From NCBI RefSeq assembly GCF_000003605.2, contig NW_003137327.1, forward strand, positions 104,169 through 124,216: a stretch of 20,048 nt of DNA, given 5' to 3'. The notes below the pieces were generated by a model. That model worked only from the letters and a program-made list of their open reading frames with translations. It was not told where the DNA came from and searched no databases. The position numbers and the translations under genes were made by a program. The DNA comes from Saccoglossus kowalevskii (lineage: Eukaryota; Hemichordata; Enteropneusta; Harrimaniidae). Positions 18,356-20,048 of this stretch are shown piece by piece (within the stretch, counting starts at the first letter, position 1; the number at the start of each line of letters is the position of its first letter).

Positions 18356-19408
18356 GTAAGGTCTGTTTGAGTATGCGACGTGAGGAACCTTCTGAACTTT
18401 GGTTTACATGCAAGTTCGGAAATTACATGATTGTGTTTGAACGGGCATGCATAGTGGACGCTGGCATGATATGAAGATAAGCACTTGACCCTGTCACGTA
18501 CTTACCGGTTATACGCTTAATTCAGAAACTTTCATGCCCGGCTCACATAATTAATATATTATATATATTATATGTTACCTTTTAATTGTATATTCATCAA
18601 AGCGATTCGTTGATATTTCCACAAAGACACATACTTTCAAATTCACCCACTCATTTATTCATCAACAAACTAAAATTGGTAAATTTTGACCGATGCTTGA
18701 GTCCATTCACGTCAATAACGCCAGTATATTACTTTTCAGTCAACTTCACGTGATTAAACATGATTGACGAAGCAAATATGTCTAGACGCCCACTGATTGG
18801 TGTAGCACACGTAAATTCACAAATCAGTTATTTTTCCCATGAGTAATCGCGCGAAGTTGACTCAATATTATATAGTGATCGATTTCACTATATCATATTG
18901 TTCTTCGATAAATTCGACCGAGTGGTTAACTTCGACGATCTGGAGTTGCGCAACGCCTCTTATATATATATATTGCTTAAACCAAACGTGTACATTTCTG
19001 AAATACAACCGACAAGCGCCACTTCACGAATGACTGTGGTCACGTAGTACCAAACATATGATGGTGTCTGTGGCAACGGTATGCTCTATTCGTACCGTCA
19101 TCACTTGCAATTTGTACGTAACAAGAGACAGTTAAAAAAACAAAAACATTTTAATTGAAACAAATACTGTTTTGGCTGACCTCGCATGATCTGTAAAAAA
19201 AAACTCTCGCTAACTGCTGTAGAGAGCATAATGACAACACCATGAAATTTAGTTTAAAAGTCACGAATACATGCAAATTGCAGTTTGCGATTACAACTAT
19301 GAACATTATTTCTGATTTGGTGATCAGAAACCAACAGACTAGCTTCATTGTCACAATATTTCAGAATTGGTTGCCACGCCAACTGATTTTCACTATATGA
19401 TATTGCAG

Positions 19409-19438
19409 AAGTTTAAAATCTTTGCGCCACCAAAACAG
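19409..19438 (+). other. Exon-like 30-nt block B (KFKIFAPPKQ)
   Basis: Preceded by a good acceptor (atattgcag, AG at 19407-19408) and followed by a strong donor (cag/gtgagg, 19439). Encodes KFKIFAPPKQ in the frame shared with block A: F, F, A, P, K and Q are conserved at the same positions. Length is identical at 30 nt. The flanking intron-side similarity (ggtc.gttt.agta) shows the two blocks derive from one duplicated segment or repeat. Confidence 0.25.
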
Positions 19439-19870
19439 GTGAGGTCAGTTTAAGTACAAGGCGTGCATGGTAAGGACATACAGATTTCGTGACATCGCAT
19501 TCTTCAGTATCTGAGGCGAGACACCATATCAATCTTGTACTCCTAAGAGTCAACTAGCGTGATGCACTGGTACTCAAACCCCGCAATCGTTGTAGCTGTT
19601 TTTGGTGAGTAAATGCTAGGCAACGTGAGTTATGAAGTGTTGACATGTAGTTATGGCATGTAATCTACAAAACTACATCGTTCGTAGTGGTTGGTTGAAA
19701 TTAGAAAAAAAAAACACGGAAATAACAAACCTGAAAACAAATCGTAGCACAGATCCAACAGATAAATGATGTACAACCAGGTTATTTGTGTTTTTTCTGG
19801 GTTTTATTACCTTGCCCGTACCATCAAAGATGGAAGGGAAAGGTATATTAAGGGAAAAAAATTGTCCGGT

Positions 19871-19906
19871 GTTGTCGTTGTTGTTGTCGTCGTCGTCGTC
19901 GTCGTT
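19871..19906. repeat. (TCG/TTG)n trinucleotide microsatellite
   Basis: gttgtcgttgttgttg is followed by six uninterrupted tcg units. The opposite strand encodes the Asp/Asn run seen in one translation, which is an artefact of the repeat rather than a protein feature. Confidence 0.9.
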
Positions 19907-20048
19907 AATAATTGTTATTGTGTGCATAATAACTTTACTAATTCTATCCCAAACTTTATCAAACTTCGTCACCTTATTCATCAGTATGAAGTCTTCCCTG
20001 AGTTTGAACAACAGATGTCCTGTATGAAAAATATCATGCAAAAATTGA

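Larger units (their letters stand above)
18356..20048. other. Unassigned region at the right edge
   Basis: No gene is supported apart from the exon-like block at 19409. It contains AT-rich simple sequence at 18551-18575 and 18960-18973. Open frames at 18839-19033, 19151-19354 and 19673-20041 are low-complexity or overlap each other on opposite strands. If the exon-like blocks are real, this is intron of a plus-strand gene that extends beyond the window. Confidence 0.35.

Noticed and set aside
19673-20041. 122-codon minus-strand frame with an Asp/Asn run
   Set aside because: The run is the TCG microsatellite read in reverse. The rest is low complexity and a plus-strand frame overlaps it.

Overview
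The window looks like an invertebrate animal nuclear genome. It is AT-rich, its genes are far apart, it has a spliced gene with GT-AG introns, and it carries metazoan-only families (a Golgi GT14 'core-2' GlcNAc-transferase and a CENP-B/Tigger-type DNA-binding protein) plus decayed LINE and MITE copies. The gene content fits an invertebrate deuterostome or a lophotrochozoan. The species cannot be named from the sequence.

Layout, left to right. 1-571 is the upstream region of the first gene, with CCAAT boxes and a CHR-like element. 572-2806 (+) is a four-exon gene for a 284-residue basic protein rich in S/T-P sites that resembles the mitotic regulator PIMREG (FAM64A/CATS). A long AT-rich 3' UTR probably runs to about 4275. 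5753-6778 (-) encodes a 341-residue protein with a proline-rich repeat region and two CENP-B-type helix-turn-helix domains but no visible transposase domain. 7909-8169 is a 52-bp tandem array. 9413-~10040 (-) is the decayed 3' end of an L1/Tx1-type LINE. 10845-11224 and 17244-17368 are two copies of one TTAA-flanked inverted-repeat element (MITE). 12622-13307 holds a 31-bp minisatellite that ends against the stop codon of the next gene. 13308-14927 (-) is an intact single-exon GCNT-family glycosyltransferase (539 aa), with a possible spliced 5' UTR on its upstream side. The last 3 kb has no clear gene, but holds two similar 30-nt exon-like blocks (18326-18355 and 19409-19438) and a TCG microsatellite.

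The three genes do not form an operon or an obvious pathway. They look like independent loci: a cell-cycle protein, a transposon-derived DNA-binding protein and a Golgi O-glycan branching enzyme. The observations most worth following up are the catalytic-domain-free CENP-B-type protein, the minisatellite that forms most of the GCNT 3' UTR, the two-copy TTAA MITE family, and the paired 30-nt exon-like blocks.
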